Below, piece by piece: positions 1-8,218 of a DNA stretch of 51,651 bases (its first letter is position 1; the number at the start of each line of letters is the position of its first letter). Below the pieces are notes generated by a model. It saw only the letters and a program-made list of their open reading frames with translations. It searched no databases and had not been told where the DNA came from. Source of the DNA: a virus; IMG/VR virus record IMGVR_UViG_3300046491_000457, positions 1-51,651 of that record. One strand, given 5' to 3'. A program made the position numbers and the translations under genes.

Positions 1-1323
1 ATGTCAGAAACACAGCCTCAGCCCGCAAAGGCGCTGAATTGGCGTACCGCCGAGTACCATCCCAAACCTTCCCAGGACACGACAGTTAGTACATCATCCA
101 GTACATTGACCGATAACCCCACAGGGAATGTACTGGTGGCCCTCACTGATACCGCACTTCGACAGGCAAAACCCAAGGACAAACCCTATACGCTCGCCGA
201 CTCGCTTGGATTGACGATGTACATCGCACCAGGCGGAGTGAAGAGCTGGCACTTCCGTTTCACCTGGCTGGGCAAACAGGTCCGCATTTCGTTGGGCACA
301 TACCCAGAGATTGGATTGAAAGAGGCACGAGCGCGGCGTGATGAAGCCCGCGAAGAGGTAGCGCAGGGAGTTGACCCGCGCGAATCGAGAAAGGAGAAAA
401 GGGTTCAGGCCCTTGAGGAGAGCGGCTACACATTCCGCCGCGTGTATGAGGAGTGGTTCGCCTTCCGCAAAGGAAAGCTGACGCCGGGCACCTTGCGGGT
501 GATAAGCAACGCCATGGAACTGGACTGGCTGCCGGTCTTCGGTAGCCGGCAGATCAACTCGATAACCCGTTCGGACATCGTGAGCATCGTCCGCCGGATA
601 GAGAAGCGCGGATCAGTCGCGACCGCAGTGAAGACACGGCAGCTGATGGGGCAGGTTTTCCGGTACGCGATCGCTACCGGAGTTATCACAGTCAACCCCA
701 CGGCAGAAATGCACGCAGTCACGGAGAAGATCGGACAGCATCAGCCGCACCCGTTTCTGCCCATCAGCGAGTTGCCGAAGACGCTGGCGACGATTAACGC
801 CGCGAATGTTGGCCAGCAGATCAAGTCGGCCTTCATGCTCATGCTTTATTCAGCAGCACGCCCGGGCGAGGTTCGGCACGCCGAATGGTCGGAAATCGAT
901 CTGGACTCGGCCACCTGGACCATACCGGCAAGCAAAATGAAGATGCGCCGTAACCATGCCGTGCCCCTCCCGACGCAGGCGGTTGAGCTACTGAAGACCA
1001 TGCTTCCCCTAACCGGGCATCTGCAGTACGTGTTTGTGAACCGGACCGACAACAAGCGGCCGATCGGCACCAATTATGCGAACGGGGTGATCGAGCAGTG
1101 CGGGTTGACCGGCATACAGTCCCCGCACGGATTCAGGCATCTGTTCTCAACCGAGATGAACCACAAGGGTTACAACCGAGACTGGATCGAGCGACAACTG
1201 GCGCACGCGGACACCAGCATCATCCGCGACGTCTACAACCATGCCACGTACCTTGAGCAGCGCCGGGACATGATGCAGGAATGGGCGGACATCATCACGA
1301 AGGCCGCCAAGGGTAAGGTGTGA
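1..1323 (+). CDS. int: Tyrosine recombinase / phage integrase (P4-type, DUF4102 N-terminus)
   Basis: Site-specific recombinase that inserts and, with the excisionase, removes the prophage. An N-terminal DUF4102 arm-binding domain spans about residues 47-135, a core-binding domain about 145-235 and the catalytic domain 255-430. Catalytic residues are visible: R287 (in ARPGE), K314, H376-x-x-R379, H402 and nucleophile Y412. The reading frame starts at the window edge and has about 45 extra residues before VALTDTALRQ, where family members normally begin. A GTG at 136 preceded by AGGG is a good alternative start, and a TTG at 106 is another. The extra residues overlap a candidate att core, so they may be host-encoded. 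It converges with the UmuD-like gene. Confidence 0.93.
   Translation: MSETQPQPAKALNWRTAEYHPKPSQDTTVSTSSSTLTDNPTGNVLVALTDTALRQAKPKDKPYTLADSLGLTMYIAPGGVKSWHFRFTWLGKQVRISLGTYPEIGLKEARARRDEAREEVAQGVDPRESRKEKRVQALEESGYTFRRVYEEWFAFRKGKLTPGTLRVISNAMELDWLPVFGSRQINSITRSDIVSIVRRIEKRGSVATAVKTRQLMGQVFRYAIATGVITVNPTAEMHAVTEKIGQHQPHPFLPISELPKTLATINAANVGQQIKSAFMLMLYSAARPGEVRHAEWSEIDLDSATWTIPASKMKMRRNHAVPLPTQAVELLKTMLPLTGHLQYVFVNRTDNKRPIGTNYANGVIEQCGLTGIQSPHGFRHLFSTEMNHKGYNRDWIERQLAHADTSIIRDVYNHATYLEQRRDMMQEWADIITKAAKGKV
99..109. repeat. Candidate attL core (direct repeat CAGTACATTGA)
   Basis: Eleven bases, CAGTACATTGA, are repeated exactly at 49675-49685, the end of the excisionase gene. Both copies sit next to a second AGTACA (86-93 here, TTAGTACA at 49686-49693 on the right). 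The position just upstream of the usual integrase start fits an attachment site. The match is short, so chance is possible. Confidence 0.35.
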
Positions 1324-1357
1324 GCTTGCGTAATGCAGACCACCTTCACCTTCATGC

Positions 1358-1696
1358 TCAATTCCTGTCGTGGTCCCGGATACTGTAGGTGACCACGCCC
1401 CATACCTCGAATTCATCGTTCTCAAGGATGTAGCGCGCCGGGTATTTGGGATTCGCCGACGTCAGCACTGGCATTCCGTCGACGAACGACAGGTATTTCA
1501 CCAGCGGATCGCGGTTGACCAGGGCAATCACGACTCTGCCGGCGGCAGGCTCCATGCCTTTATCCACGATCAGGATGTCACCGGAAAAGATTCCGGCACC
1601 CTGCATGCTGTCGCCTTCCACCTTTATTAGGTAGGTGCCAGGGGCTCGGATGTTGAGTAGCTGGTCGAGGGAGATTTTCTGCTGATCGAAAAGCAT
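1358..1696 (-). CDS. UmuD'-like S24 peptidase-fold protein, SOS-regulated
   Basis: A 112-residue protein resembling UmuD/RulA. The catalytic serine S30 lies in GDSM and the catalytic lysine K67 in LVKYL, with the conserved NPKYPARYILE stretch after them. The first residues (MLFDQQKISLDQLL) align with about residue 34 of E. coli UmuD. The N-terminal segment that carries the self-cleavage Cys-Gly/Ala-Gly site is therefore absent, and the protein looks born in the processed UmuD' form. There is no UmuC/RulB partner next to it. A LexA box lies 15 bp upstream. A role in SOS mutagenesis or in binding a host UmuC is inference. It is convergent with int, with 34 bp between the stops. Confidence 0.8.
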   Translation of the reverse strand: MLFDQQKISLDQLLNIRAPGTYLIKVEGDSMQGAGIFSGDILIVDKGMEPAAGRVVIALVNRDPLVKYLSFVDGMPVLTSANPKYPARYILENDEFEVWGVVTYSIRDHDRN

Positions 1697-1710
1697 GGCT
1701 AAGCTCGTAA

Positions 1711-1726
1711 CTGTATATTCGTACAG
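1711..1726 (-). promoter_or_regulatory. LexA (SOS) box of the UmuD'-like gene
   Basis: CTGTATATTCGTACAG is a full CTG-N10-CAG palindrome 15 bp before the ATG at 1696. A minus-strand promoter fits over it, with -35 TTGACC at 1748-1753, a 17-bp spacer and -10 TTAACT at 1725-1730. LexA bound at the box would cover the -10 element and the start site. Confidence 0.85.
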
Positions 1727-1767
1727 TTAACGAGACTCGCAGGGGTGGGTCAATACTGTATAGGATG

Positions 1768-1792
1768 ACCGCTGACAGATGACGTCAGCGGT
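1768..1792. terminator. Hairpin downstream of the zinc-ribbon gene
   Basis: ACCGCTGAC, a seven-base loop and GTCAGCGGT form a perfect 9-bp stem. The plus-strand side is followed by TTCGCTTGTT, and the minus-strand side has no T-run. It may end minus-strand transcription from 1858-2049, or separate that gene from the SOS promoter. Function is inferred only from structure. Confidence 0.4.
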
Positions 1793-1857
1793 TTCGCTTG
1801 TTGAGCGCGGTGCTCAAGCTGAGCGGTGGGGCTATTGCGGGGTGTTGCGCAACCGGA

Positions 1858-2049
1858 TTAGTCGCGTAGGTACCAAACCGCAGACGCTGGAAGCGCAGCG
1901 ATGACTGACTGGCAAGTCACCGATCCGCACAAGATCATAGCGATTGGCTTTTCAGAGTTTCTCACCTCTTCATGGCTGAAGGCCACAAAGTCAGTGCTGC
2001 CGCATTTTGGGCATTTTGGGGTGTATTCACTAGCAGGCTTGCGGTCCAA
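1858..2049 (-). CDS. Small zinc-ribbon protein, unknown function
   Basis: A 63-residue protein with CPKC near residue 13-16 and a second, looser pair (C41 and C46) that together could bind one zinc ion. The start is a TTG at 2047-2049, supported by a perfect AAGGAG eight bases upstream. Small proteins of this kind are frequent in Pseudomonas prophages, but I cannot assign a role. It stands alone between the SOS gene and the glycosyltransferase operon, on the opposite strand to the latter. Confidence 0.6.
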   Translation of the reverse strand: MDRKPASEYTPKCPKCGSTDFVAFSHEEVRNSEKPIAMILCGSVTCQSVIAALPASAVWYLRD

Positions 2050-2326
2050 TTTCGTATCTCCTTATCCAGCCGTCGCGCCGGACCGACTTCATACCTCAAA
2101 TATCCTTCGCTTTCCACCTATTCTGACCAACCTTCGCGGCATCGTTTAGATGGTCGGTCGTGCATATCGGCGGCGATTTTTGCGCGAAGGCTTGCCAGGC
2201 TGTATTCTGCGCACCTGCCAAACACCAGACGATTACGCCGAAACGAGCCATACAACGGCCATTGGCGAGCCGTGCGAGCAATGAAAGCTTTCACGGCCGG
2301 ATGCACATGCGATTTAGGAGCGACAA
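2050..2326. other. Intergenic leader of the glycosyltransferase operon
   Basis: About 280 bases between divergent genes. Short overlapping reading frames exist on both strands, but none has a convincing ribosome site plus protein-like composition. A promoter for the operon starting at 2327 must lie here, yet I see no clear -35/-10 pair. Confidence 0.4.
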
Positions 2327-3613
2327 ATGCTTAAGGAAGTACCGAAGCCGGAAGCCCCTGCGGCCAAACTCAGCCTTCAGGAAACGCTTCATAAGATTAG
2401 GCCCGATATTGATCTTGAAACCGTTATCGGCCTGATCATTGATGAGGCAAGCTACTACAGGGATAACAAGGATGTGCAGCGGGCCGGTGCTCGGGCTGTC
2501 AATCATTACTATAAGTTTGGCGAGAAAGAGAAGCGCAAGTTCACCTTGCCTCGCCTGGGGTTCACCCGAACCCTGACGCCAAGCGTCGTCACGCGCGGTC
2601 GGACGCTGTATTACACAACCGCAACCAGCGACAACGCATCGTGGCTGTATCGCTGCGTCTTCCCCTTCAAAACCGATGGGGTCCAGAGCAATGACATTTT
2701 CATGTCAGGCACAAACCTGCTGAGCACCATTCTTATTGCGGTCTTCTCTTCGAAGAAGATTGTCATGATGCGGCCAATTTACACGCCAACAACGGTGTAT
2801 CTGATCCAGCTGTGCCGGCGGATAGGCGTTCACGTCCAGTTCGATTACGACGACCTGCTGCTGCCTGAGTTTGCAAGGCAGAGAGGAGCTTGCCGCTCTG
2901 GCCTGCGCGGGCACAAAGAGGATTTCAGCGAATCGCTGAAGCAATCTTCACTCGCTTCGCATGCCGAATCCTTCACATGCTCCACAGAGGCTATTGCCGC
3001 CGAGCTCAGGAAAATAAACCCGAATGTGGAAGTGCGGAAAAACAAACTTCCGGTTTCCATGTTCGAGGATCAGATTGAGATGCTCGCCAGGGTGAAGTCA
3101 AAAACCCCTGAGCATCGGAAGCTGAGAATCCTCTATTTGTCTGGCAGCAACACCCACAAGCGCGACTTCTCGACCATCATGGGTCCGCTGGTCAGGATCG
3201 CTCAGGAATATCCTGACCGGTTCTCCCTGACATTCATGGGTAGCCTGTCGGATTACTCCGGCCTGTTTCGCACGTTAGGTGTCCAGTCCGACGTCAAGCC
3301 TTCGGTGGATTTTTCGGAAATGCTCAAGATAATTCGAGAGCACGATGTTGTTCTCGTGCCTCTGGAGTTCAGTGTTTTCAACCACTGCAAGTCAAACATC
3401 AAGTACGTAGAGAGTGCATGCCAGGGCGTTCCGGTGATTGCAAGCTCGGTGGCCGAGTTCGCTTCCTCCATAAAAAACGGAGTGAACGGCTGGCTTTGTG
3501 ATGATGAGCATCAGTGGTATGACACCCTGAAAAAGGTAGTCCTAAAGCCGAGGTTGACGGTTGACTGTGGTGTCAGGGCGTTCGCGCACGCAAAAGCGGA
3601 GTACAGCGTATGA
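2327..3613 (+). CDS. GT4-like glycosyltransferase, probable lysogenic-conversion gene
   Basis: A 428-residue GT-B-fold glycosyltransferase. The acceptor half includes FDYDDLLLPEF (about 172-182), typical of polysaccharide glycosyltransferases. The donor-binding half starts near YLSGSNTHKRDF (270-281) and ends with SNIKYVESACQGVPVIAS (356-373) and NGVNGWL (384-390), the usual nucleotide-sugar region. There is no signal peptide or transmembrane segment, so it should act on the cytoplasmic face. An AGGAG stands seven bases before the ATG. It overlaps the next gene by ATGA, so the two are translationally coupled. It sits outside the late operon, is transcribed against it, and looks more AT-rich than its neighbours. 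These are moron traits. Modification of O-antigen or another surface glycan is inference. Confidence 0.8.
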   Translation: MLKEVPKPEAPAAKLSLQETLHKIRPDIDLETVIGLIIDEASYYRDNKDVQRAGARAVNHYYKFGEKEKRKFTLPRLGFTRTLTPSVVTRGRTLYYTTATSDNASWLYRCVFPFKTDGVQSNDIFMSGTNLLSTILIAVFSSKKIVMMRPIYTPTTVYLIQLCRRIGVHVQFDYDDLLLPEFARQRGACRSGLRGHKEDFSESLKQSSLASHAESFTCSTEAIAAELRKINPNVEVRKNKLPVSMFEDQIEMLARVKSKTPEHRKLRILYLSGSNTHKRDFSTIMGPLVRIAQEYPDRFSLTFMGSLSDYSGLFRTLGVQSDVKPSVDFSEMLKIIREHDVVLVPLEFSVFNHCKSNIKYVESACQGVPVIASSVAEFASSIKNGVNGWLCDDEHQWYDTLKKVVLKPRLTVDCGVRAFAHAKAEYSV

Positions 3614-4800
3614 GCCGGAAGAACCGTCCAGTGAACAAGGGCGCAGCCCAAAGCCCTGCGATCACCAAAACCGACAGCGTCCTGGCCGACGTGTACAGCA
3701 AGAAAACGGTCGCACAGCAGAAGGAATACAAAGCCGGCGCTGTCACGGGCTCAATTCACCCTTTGGATCGAGTATTGGAGGGAGAATTTATTCTCTATGT
3801 CGCTGCCAACCCGTCACAGGTGGAGATGGCTTGCGCGATGTCGGAGAGCAGCAGGTTCAACTCCTACATCTATAGCGAAGGGTTTGACTTCTACGACCTG
3901 TCGCTCGACTACAAGCGCGCTGAGTTCCTGGGCTCATTGAAGAACGTTGCTGCAATCCTCAAGAGGATCACTCGCATCGTCACCTATATTGGCCAGGTGA
4001 ATTCCAACATTCGCAAGGAGTACCGGAATCTCCTGTCTGCAGCTCTGAAGCTGGAAATCCCGATTATCGAGCTGCCTCACGGCCTGATCCAGTCTGGCTA
4101 TAACCTCGACGATGACTCGCGCTTCATTGACCTGTCGTCCTACTATGAAGGCATCGGAAAGAGTCTGCCTTCAATCGCTTCCATGCGGTTGACCTGGTAT
4201 GGCGAGAACAGCGTTGGGTACCCACGCCATAACGCGTTCAAGAACTTCAAGGACAAGATCGTCCCTCGCTACACAGTGATCACCACAAACACGAACTGGT
4301 TCCTGTACTCCGTCGAGGACAAGCGCCACTTCTTCAACGTGGTGTTCAAGTTCGCCGAGAGGCACCCTAACCGGATCTTCATCTGGTCGCCTCATCCTGC
4401 TGAGTCGAATGAACAGACCTACTCCAACCATGTGATCCCGCTGCGCCCGGCGAACGTGCTTACGTACGGACTGACAAAAGACATCTTTTTCGATGGCATC
4501 GAAGGATCAAACGACCTCATCGCCTACTGTGAAGACGGGATCTCGACTCTCAGCACTTGCATCCTCGAGTACGAAATCCACAAGAAGAACGTTCAAGTGT
4601 TCTCTACTGTTGGAGTCGAGAACATATTGAGCGCCTTCACAAGCTGCAAAACGTTCGAATCCATTGACGAACTGAGCGAAAGCTCGGAGCCAGTAATCAC
4701 TGGCATGCTTGAGGACTACAACAACGAACGGTTCGACGAGCTGGTGGCGATGGCGCCGAAGAGTGATCCTCGGAACAGTATTTACTTGGACCTTGCCTGA
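3610..4800 (+). CDS. Putative cell-surface polysaccharide transferase (GT-B-like), partner of the upstream gene
   Basis: A 396-residue protein that I recognise only weakly. The two short motifs ELPHG (154-158) and WSPHP (259-263) resemble the HG and PHP signatures of CDP-glycerol glycerophosphotransferases and capsule-type GT-B enzymes. No membrane segment or signal peptide is evident. The start overlaps the stop of the glycosyltransferase (ATGA), so the pair is co-translated. The gene ends inside the 3' end of the convergent Rz gene, sharing 19 bp with it. A role with its partner in altering the lysogen's surface glycan is inferred from the context. It could instead be a polysaccharide-export or glycan-binding protein. 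Confidence 0.6.
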   Translation: MSRKNRPVNKGAAQSPAITKTDSVLADVYSKKTVAQQKEYKAGAVTGSIHPLDRVLEGEFILYVAANPSQVEMACAMSESSRFNSYIYSEGFDFYDLSLDYKRAEFLGSLKNVAAILKRITRIVTYIGQVNSNIRKEYRNLLSAALKLEIPIIELPHGLIQSGYNLDDDSRFIDLSSYYEGIGKSLPSIASMRLTWYGENSVGYPRHNAFKNFKDKIVPRYTVITTNTNWFLYSVEDKRHFFNVVFKFAERHPNRIFIWSPHPAESNEQTYSNHVIPLRPANVLTYGLTKDIFFDGIEGSNDLIAYCEDGISTLSTCILEYEIHKKNVQVFSTVGVENILSAFTSCKTFESIDELSESSEPVITGMLEDYNNERFDELVAMAPKSDPRNSIYLDLA

Positions 4801-5306
4801 TTGCCCGCGCTTTTCAGCGAGTCGTAGGATCTTTGGCAGGCCAGTCCGGCCCGACGACTTGCTGTAAGCGCTGCCGCCAGTTCGCCCGCATATCCATCAG
4901 CTTCTGATCGCAGGTCGGCGAGCAAATCGGCAAGGTCTGCGATTGTCTTGCCTCGCTCGGCAAGTCGGGTATTGAGGGCGGCTCGATCGGCAAGCAGCTT
5001 TGTGGTTTGCTCACGCAGGCTGTCAACGTCAGCGCGCTGCTCAGCAGCAAGAGCATCATCTTCTTGTTTCTGGTCGGCTGCATCTTGGCGCACCTGGTCA
5101 ATGTCGCGTTGGCGTTGCTGTTCAGTTTCGCGGGCTTTCTCGCTGGCCTTGGCTGCCTTCGTGGCGATTTCTGCCTTGTAGTCGGAAAGCTCGGTGCGCG
5201 CATCGCTGAGCCGCAGCGTCTGGTAACCCAGTCCTATAGCCAGCACCGCCATCACGGCACCGACCACCCAAACCCAGGCCGGGACGAGCTTTATCGCGGC
5301 GATCAC
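4782..5306 (-). CDS. Rz: Rz-like inner-membrane spanin
   Basis: A 174-residue protein with one N-terminal transmembrane segment (about residues 9-28), then a long charged, Ala/Glu/Gln-rich coiled coil. This is the usual i-spanin layout. It joins the o-spanin to span the periplasm and fuse inner and outer membranes at the end of lysis. The start is GTG at 5304-5306 and overlaps the endolysin stop as GTGA. The Rz1 gene is embedded in another frame inside it. It is the last gene of the late operon and overlaps the convergent transferase gene by 19 bp. Confidence 0.88.
   Translation of the reverse strand: MIAAIKLVPAWVWVVGAVMAVLAIGLGYQTLRLSDARTELSDYKAEIATKAAKASEKARETEQQRQRDIDQVRQDAADQKQEDDALAAEQRADVDSLREQTTKLLADRAALNTRLAERGKTIADLADLLADLRSEADGYAGELAAALTASRRAGLACQRSYDSLKSAGNQARSK
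4814..5083 (-). CDS. Rz1: Rz1-like outer-membrane lipoprotein spanin, nested in Rz
   Basis: An 89-residue lipoprotein in a different frame entirely within Rz. It has a positively charged start (RNKK), a hydrophobic stretch MMLLLLSSALTL and lipobox LTAC. After the cysteine come proline-rich segments (PIEPPSIPDLP). This is the classic embedded o-spanin arrangement of lambda. The ATG at 5081-5083 has a weak AGGTG upstream, and an ATG pair at 5054-5059 would also keep the lipobox. The protein should be lipidated, sorted to the outer membrane and pair with Rz. Confidence 0.85.
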   Translation of the reverse strand: MQPTRNKKMMLLLLSSALTLTACVSKPQSCLPIEPPSIPDLPSEARQSQTLPICSPTCDQKLMDMRANWRQRLQQVVGPDWPAKDPTTR

Positions 5307-5812
5307 GCCAGCACCCCGCCAGCCGCCACGTAGCGGTCAAGTAGGTCCTGCGTTCCGTGCTCGCGCTGACCGTACCCGGCCCCGGGCAGGCTCGCCCATA
5401 TATTCCGGCACTTGGCGATGGCCGACTCAATGCGCCCAGCCTTGATGTCGCCCAAAGCGCTGCGCTCCTTAATAAGCTGCAGGGCCCAACGGTCCTGGCT
5501 GATCGGTCCGAAGTCGGGCAGCTTCAGTTGGTCACGGTAATGGGCGTAGTCCTTCAGCATGAACTGGTACCGGCCCGAGGCGTTCGATGTCTGGCCGCTC
5601 CGACTGAACACTTTCGACTTGCGCCCGCCGGCGAACGGATGCGCGCTGTAGTCGCTGAACAGTTCCAGCACGCCATCAGTGCCGGTGACGATCACGTTGT
5701 AACCGTCATCGCTGCGGCGCAGGTTGTCGGAGCCCAATTCGGACCAGGCCAGCATGTCGAGGAAGGCCAACACATTCTGGCCGCCGGCCACATCAGGTGT
5801 AATTCGCGGCAT
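5303..5812 (-). CDS. R: Endolysin, lambda R-type transglycosylase (GH104)
   Basis: A 169-residue muramidase of the lambda R family, which cleaves the MurNAc-GlcNAc bond by lytic transglycosylation. Hallmarks are AFLDMLAWSELGS (16-28, with the catalytic Glu), the GYNVIVTG stretch, HPFAGGR and ASGRYQFM. There is no signal or SAR segment, so export to the wall depends on a holin. The gene for the best holin candidate lies 22 kb upstream in the same transcript (27923-28144). GGAG stands eight bases before the ATG. The stop overlaps the GTG start of Rz. Confidence 0.92.
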   Translation of the reverse strand: MPRITPDVAGGQNVLAFLDMLAWSELGSDNLRRSDDGYNVIVTGTDGVLELFSDYSAHPFAGGRKSKVFSRSGQTSNASGRYQFMLKDYAHYRDQLKLPDFGPISQDRWALQLIKERSALGDIKAGRIESAIAKCRNIWASLPGAGYGQREHGTQDLLDRYVAAGGVLA

Positions 5813-5829
5813 TCACTTTTCTCCAGACG

Positions 5830-5857
5830 AAAAAAAGCCCCCATTTGGCGGGCAATG
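5830..5857 (-). terminator. Intrinsic terminator after the tailspike gene
   Basis: On the minus strand, GCCCGCC, loop AAAT and GGGGGC (one internal mismatch) are followed by a run of seven T. It lies between the tailspike stop and the endolysin start. It could reduce lysis-gene expression unless late transcription is antiterminated. Confidence 0.65.
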
Positions 5858-5870
5858 GTTCATGTGTGTG

Positions 5871-8162
5871 TTAGGTCAGGCTGGCAGTATCGTCCGGAAT
5901 TTCCCATGCTGTTCCATTGAAGTAGCAGTGGAAAACACGGAAGTTGTTCGCTCCAGCTGCACCTGCTGGCAGCGTCTTGATCTGCGTTGGCGAACCGGTG
6001 GAGGCGCCGCTATAAATGTTGAAGGTCGAGTTCGAACCACCAATCTGCCGCAGGATAATCGTGCACTTGTCACCCAGAACTGCCGAGACCGTATCCAGAT
6101 AGTGCGCACCTACATAGGCACCAGCGCCCGCAACAAGGCTTTCTTTGATGATTGGCGCATCAACCCGAGGCTTGATGTTCCGCGTGAACGCAGCGTTCCT
6201 GTTGGCAACCACGCTGAACTCTGGAACAGCTGTTGATGTTGCCGGAAGCTTGATGCTTGATTTTTCCGCACCAGAGCCCGTGAACACGATAGGGTTGATG
6301 CTTGGTGTTCCTCGCTCGTTGACGTTGTCTGCAAGCTTGAAGCGACTCACGGGGCCGACAAACTCAACCCAAGTACCAACCGTGTCACCGCTAATACCCT
6401 TGAGAGTAACGCCTGCTGCAAGTCCTGCCGCAGAAGCCGAAACCTGTAGTGCCTTGGTGAGTGTCCCTATCTCTCCGCCACTGATTTCTTCTATCACAAC
6501 ATCGGGTGTATCCAGCAAAATTACGCCAACGCCAGCATCCGTGAAACCAGTACCTATCCGAGTTTGGACCTGGCCGATCGTAAGTCCAGCGCAGGAAGAC
6601 GCCTCAATGGCGCCATAGCCTAGCCCGTGGGCCGCAAAGCTTGAGTCTCTGTAAAACTGGTTGGTACCGATGCTGATGTGCCGCCTACGCTCCATTCGAA
6701 TGCCACGATATGCGCAGTTGAGGTGATTGCCGTAAATGAATCCTCCTGGCTTCGATGGGTTCGAGTCGCAGATGATGCCTTCCCACGACCCAACGATCTC
6801 TCCATCGTGTATGGAAAAGCCCTCGGCGTAGTCGGAGACTCGCAGGCCCGATCGGAGTCCGCGCATTTTGTAGGCTTCGACATTGACGTTGACCACGCCT
6901 CGAAGACCTTTCAGCAAGATGCCGTTGTCTTGAACCTGTCCAGCATCCGCGTTTTGCGCAACGTAAAAGCCCTGAATGAAAAGCGTGGCGATATTAGCGC
7001 TCGCGCAATCACCGATGACAATGTTGTCGGCACAACCTGCCGCTCCCCGTACCGCGATGTTTTGGAATGCCCACCGTTGGCTTTTATTGAAAGCCTCGAT
7101 GTTCGCCGCAGTCTTGATAGCGGAAGCGGCAAAAGATCCAGTGTTGTACAGGGTAAGATGAGCTGCACCGCCGAGATTGTATGAGGTGGCCTTGTACGTA
7201 AACTCAATGCCAGTCGCCCCTGGCTCACCTGCGTAACTGAGCAGTGTTGCGCTTTCGCCAGCGCCAACTGGAAAAACGTTCCCGGGGAACTTGCTACCCG
7301 TGATGTTGAAGTTGCCGCGGGGAAAGTAAATTAGCCCGCCGCCAGTGTTTGATACTTCGTCAATAAGCGGCTGGAGGTGTGGGGTGGTGAGCGTTCCTCC
7401 GGGGACCACACCGTAATCGAGCACATTCACGCTCAGACTTTTGATCGAATCGATCAGCGCCTGAAGGTCTGATTGACGAGCAATCGTCGCCGGAAGCCAG
7501 TCTTCAATGATCAGACCATTGCTATCGGCCTGCGGGGTCTTGCCTGGTGCTGGGTCAAGGGTGAAGCGAGCATTGATCTCAGCTACGGCAGCCAGGCTGT
7601 CGTTCGCGGTCCAGCCTTCAGCCTTATAGAGGTACTCGGCCTGATCCTCAGTGTTGAAATATCGATCACCCTCATGCAGCGGGAGTCCGTCATCCCGGGT
7701 GACCGGTGGGACAGCCGCTGGCTGGAGAAAGCCCGCTGTACGCGAGGTAGCAACATCAGCAGCGTCCTCTGCTGCCTGGGCGGCCTCGTTTGATGCAGTC
7801 AGGGCATCCTCGATTGCCTGAGATGACATGGCGGTCTTGCCAGTGTTGACGGCGGCGCCTGCCTGATTCTGCCAGACCGTATAGATGGTGTTCGCGTCAG
7901 CGGACTGCACAAGGAAAATCCCGCCATCAGCGGTAGCGGCCAGACCGGCAGCCGGGGTCTGATAGATGGTGGTAGCGATGCTGATTTTTTCGGCGGCATC
8001 CGACTGAATTTCCAGGATGACTTGTTTCAGGTTCTGAATATTCCCTGAATCGGTAGGGATCGTTCCCGCTGCTACAGCATCGTTGGCAAACCGGAACAGG
8101 ATGTTGCTACCGACTTCTGCTCTTACGGTGGCGATCTCGAGCCGCTGAGTCTGGTCAGCCAT
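5871..8162 (-). CDS. Tailspike with pectate-lyase-type beta-helix
   Basis: A 763-residue receptor-binding protein. Residues 1-240 are a virion-attachment part, with an Ala-rich trimer-like stretch at 112-140. At about 245 the motif VLDYGVVPGG starts a pectate-lyase_3 right-handed beta-helix, seen as repeated short G/N/I/V strands with PRGNFNITG at 281-289, continuing to about 640. The last 110 residues are a separate C-terminal domain. Such spikes bind and often degrade O-antigen or capsule. AAGGAA stands five bases before the ATG. It follows the terminase genes and precedes the lysis genes. The glycosyltransferase pair at 2327-4800 may change the glycan it recognises (inference). Confidence 0.85.
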   Translation of the reverse strand: MADQTQRLEIATVRAEVGSNILFRFANDAVAAGTIPTDSGNIQNLKQVILEIQSDAAEKISIATTIYQTPAAGLAATADGGIFLVQSADANTIYTVWQNQAGAAVNTGKTAMSSQAIEDALTASNEAAQAAEDAADVATSRTAGFLQPAAVPPVTRDDGLPLHEGDRYFNTEDQAEYLYKAEGWTANDSLAAVAEINARFTLDPAPGKTPQADSNGLIIEDWLPATIARQSDLQALIDSIKSLSVNVLDYGVVPGGTLTTPHLQPLIDEVSNTGGGLIYFPRGNFNITGSKFPGNVFPVGAGESATLLSYAGEPGATGIEFTYKATSYNLGGAAHLTLYNTGSFAASAIKTAANIEAFNKSQRWAFQNIAVRGAAGCADNIVIGDCASANIATLFIQGFYVAQNADAGQVQDNGILLKGLRGVVNVNVEAYKMRGLRSGLRVSDYAEGFSIHDGEIVGSWEGIICDSNPSKPGGFIYGNHLNCAYRGIRMERRRHISIGTNQFYRDSSFAAHGLGYGAIEASSCAGLTIGQVQTRIGTGFTDAGVGVILLDTPDVVIEEISGGEIGTLTKALQVSASAAGLAAGVTLKGISGDTVGTWVEFVGPVSRFKLADNVNERGTPSINPIVFTGSGAEKSSIKLPATSTAVPEFSVVANRNAAFTRNIKPRVDAPIIKESLVAGAGAYVGAHYLDTVSAVLGDKCTIILRQIGGSNSTFNIYSGASTGSPTQIKTLPAGAAGANNFRVFHCYFNGTAWEIPDDTASLT

Positions 8163-8218
8163 GTGATTTCCTTGGGGCGAATTTGATGAGCGCGACCAGG
8201 AGCGGTCGACGTATTGAG

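Noticed and set aside
2096-2306. Short minus-strand ORFs of about 60 codons before the glycosyltransferase gene
   Set aside because: Two overlapping frames compete, neither has a convincing ribosome site, and there is no recognisable family.
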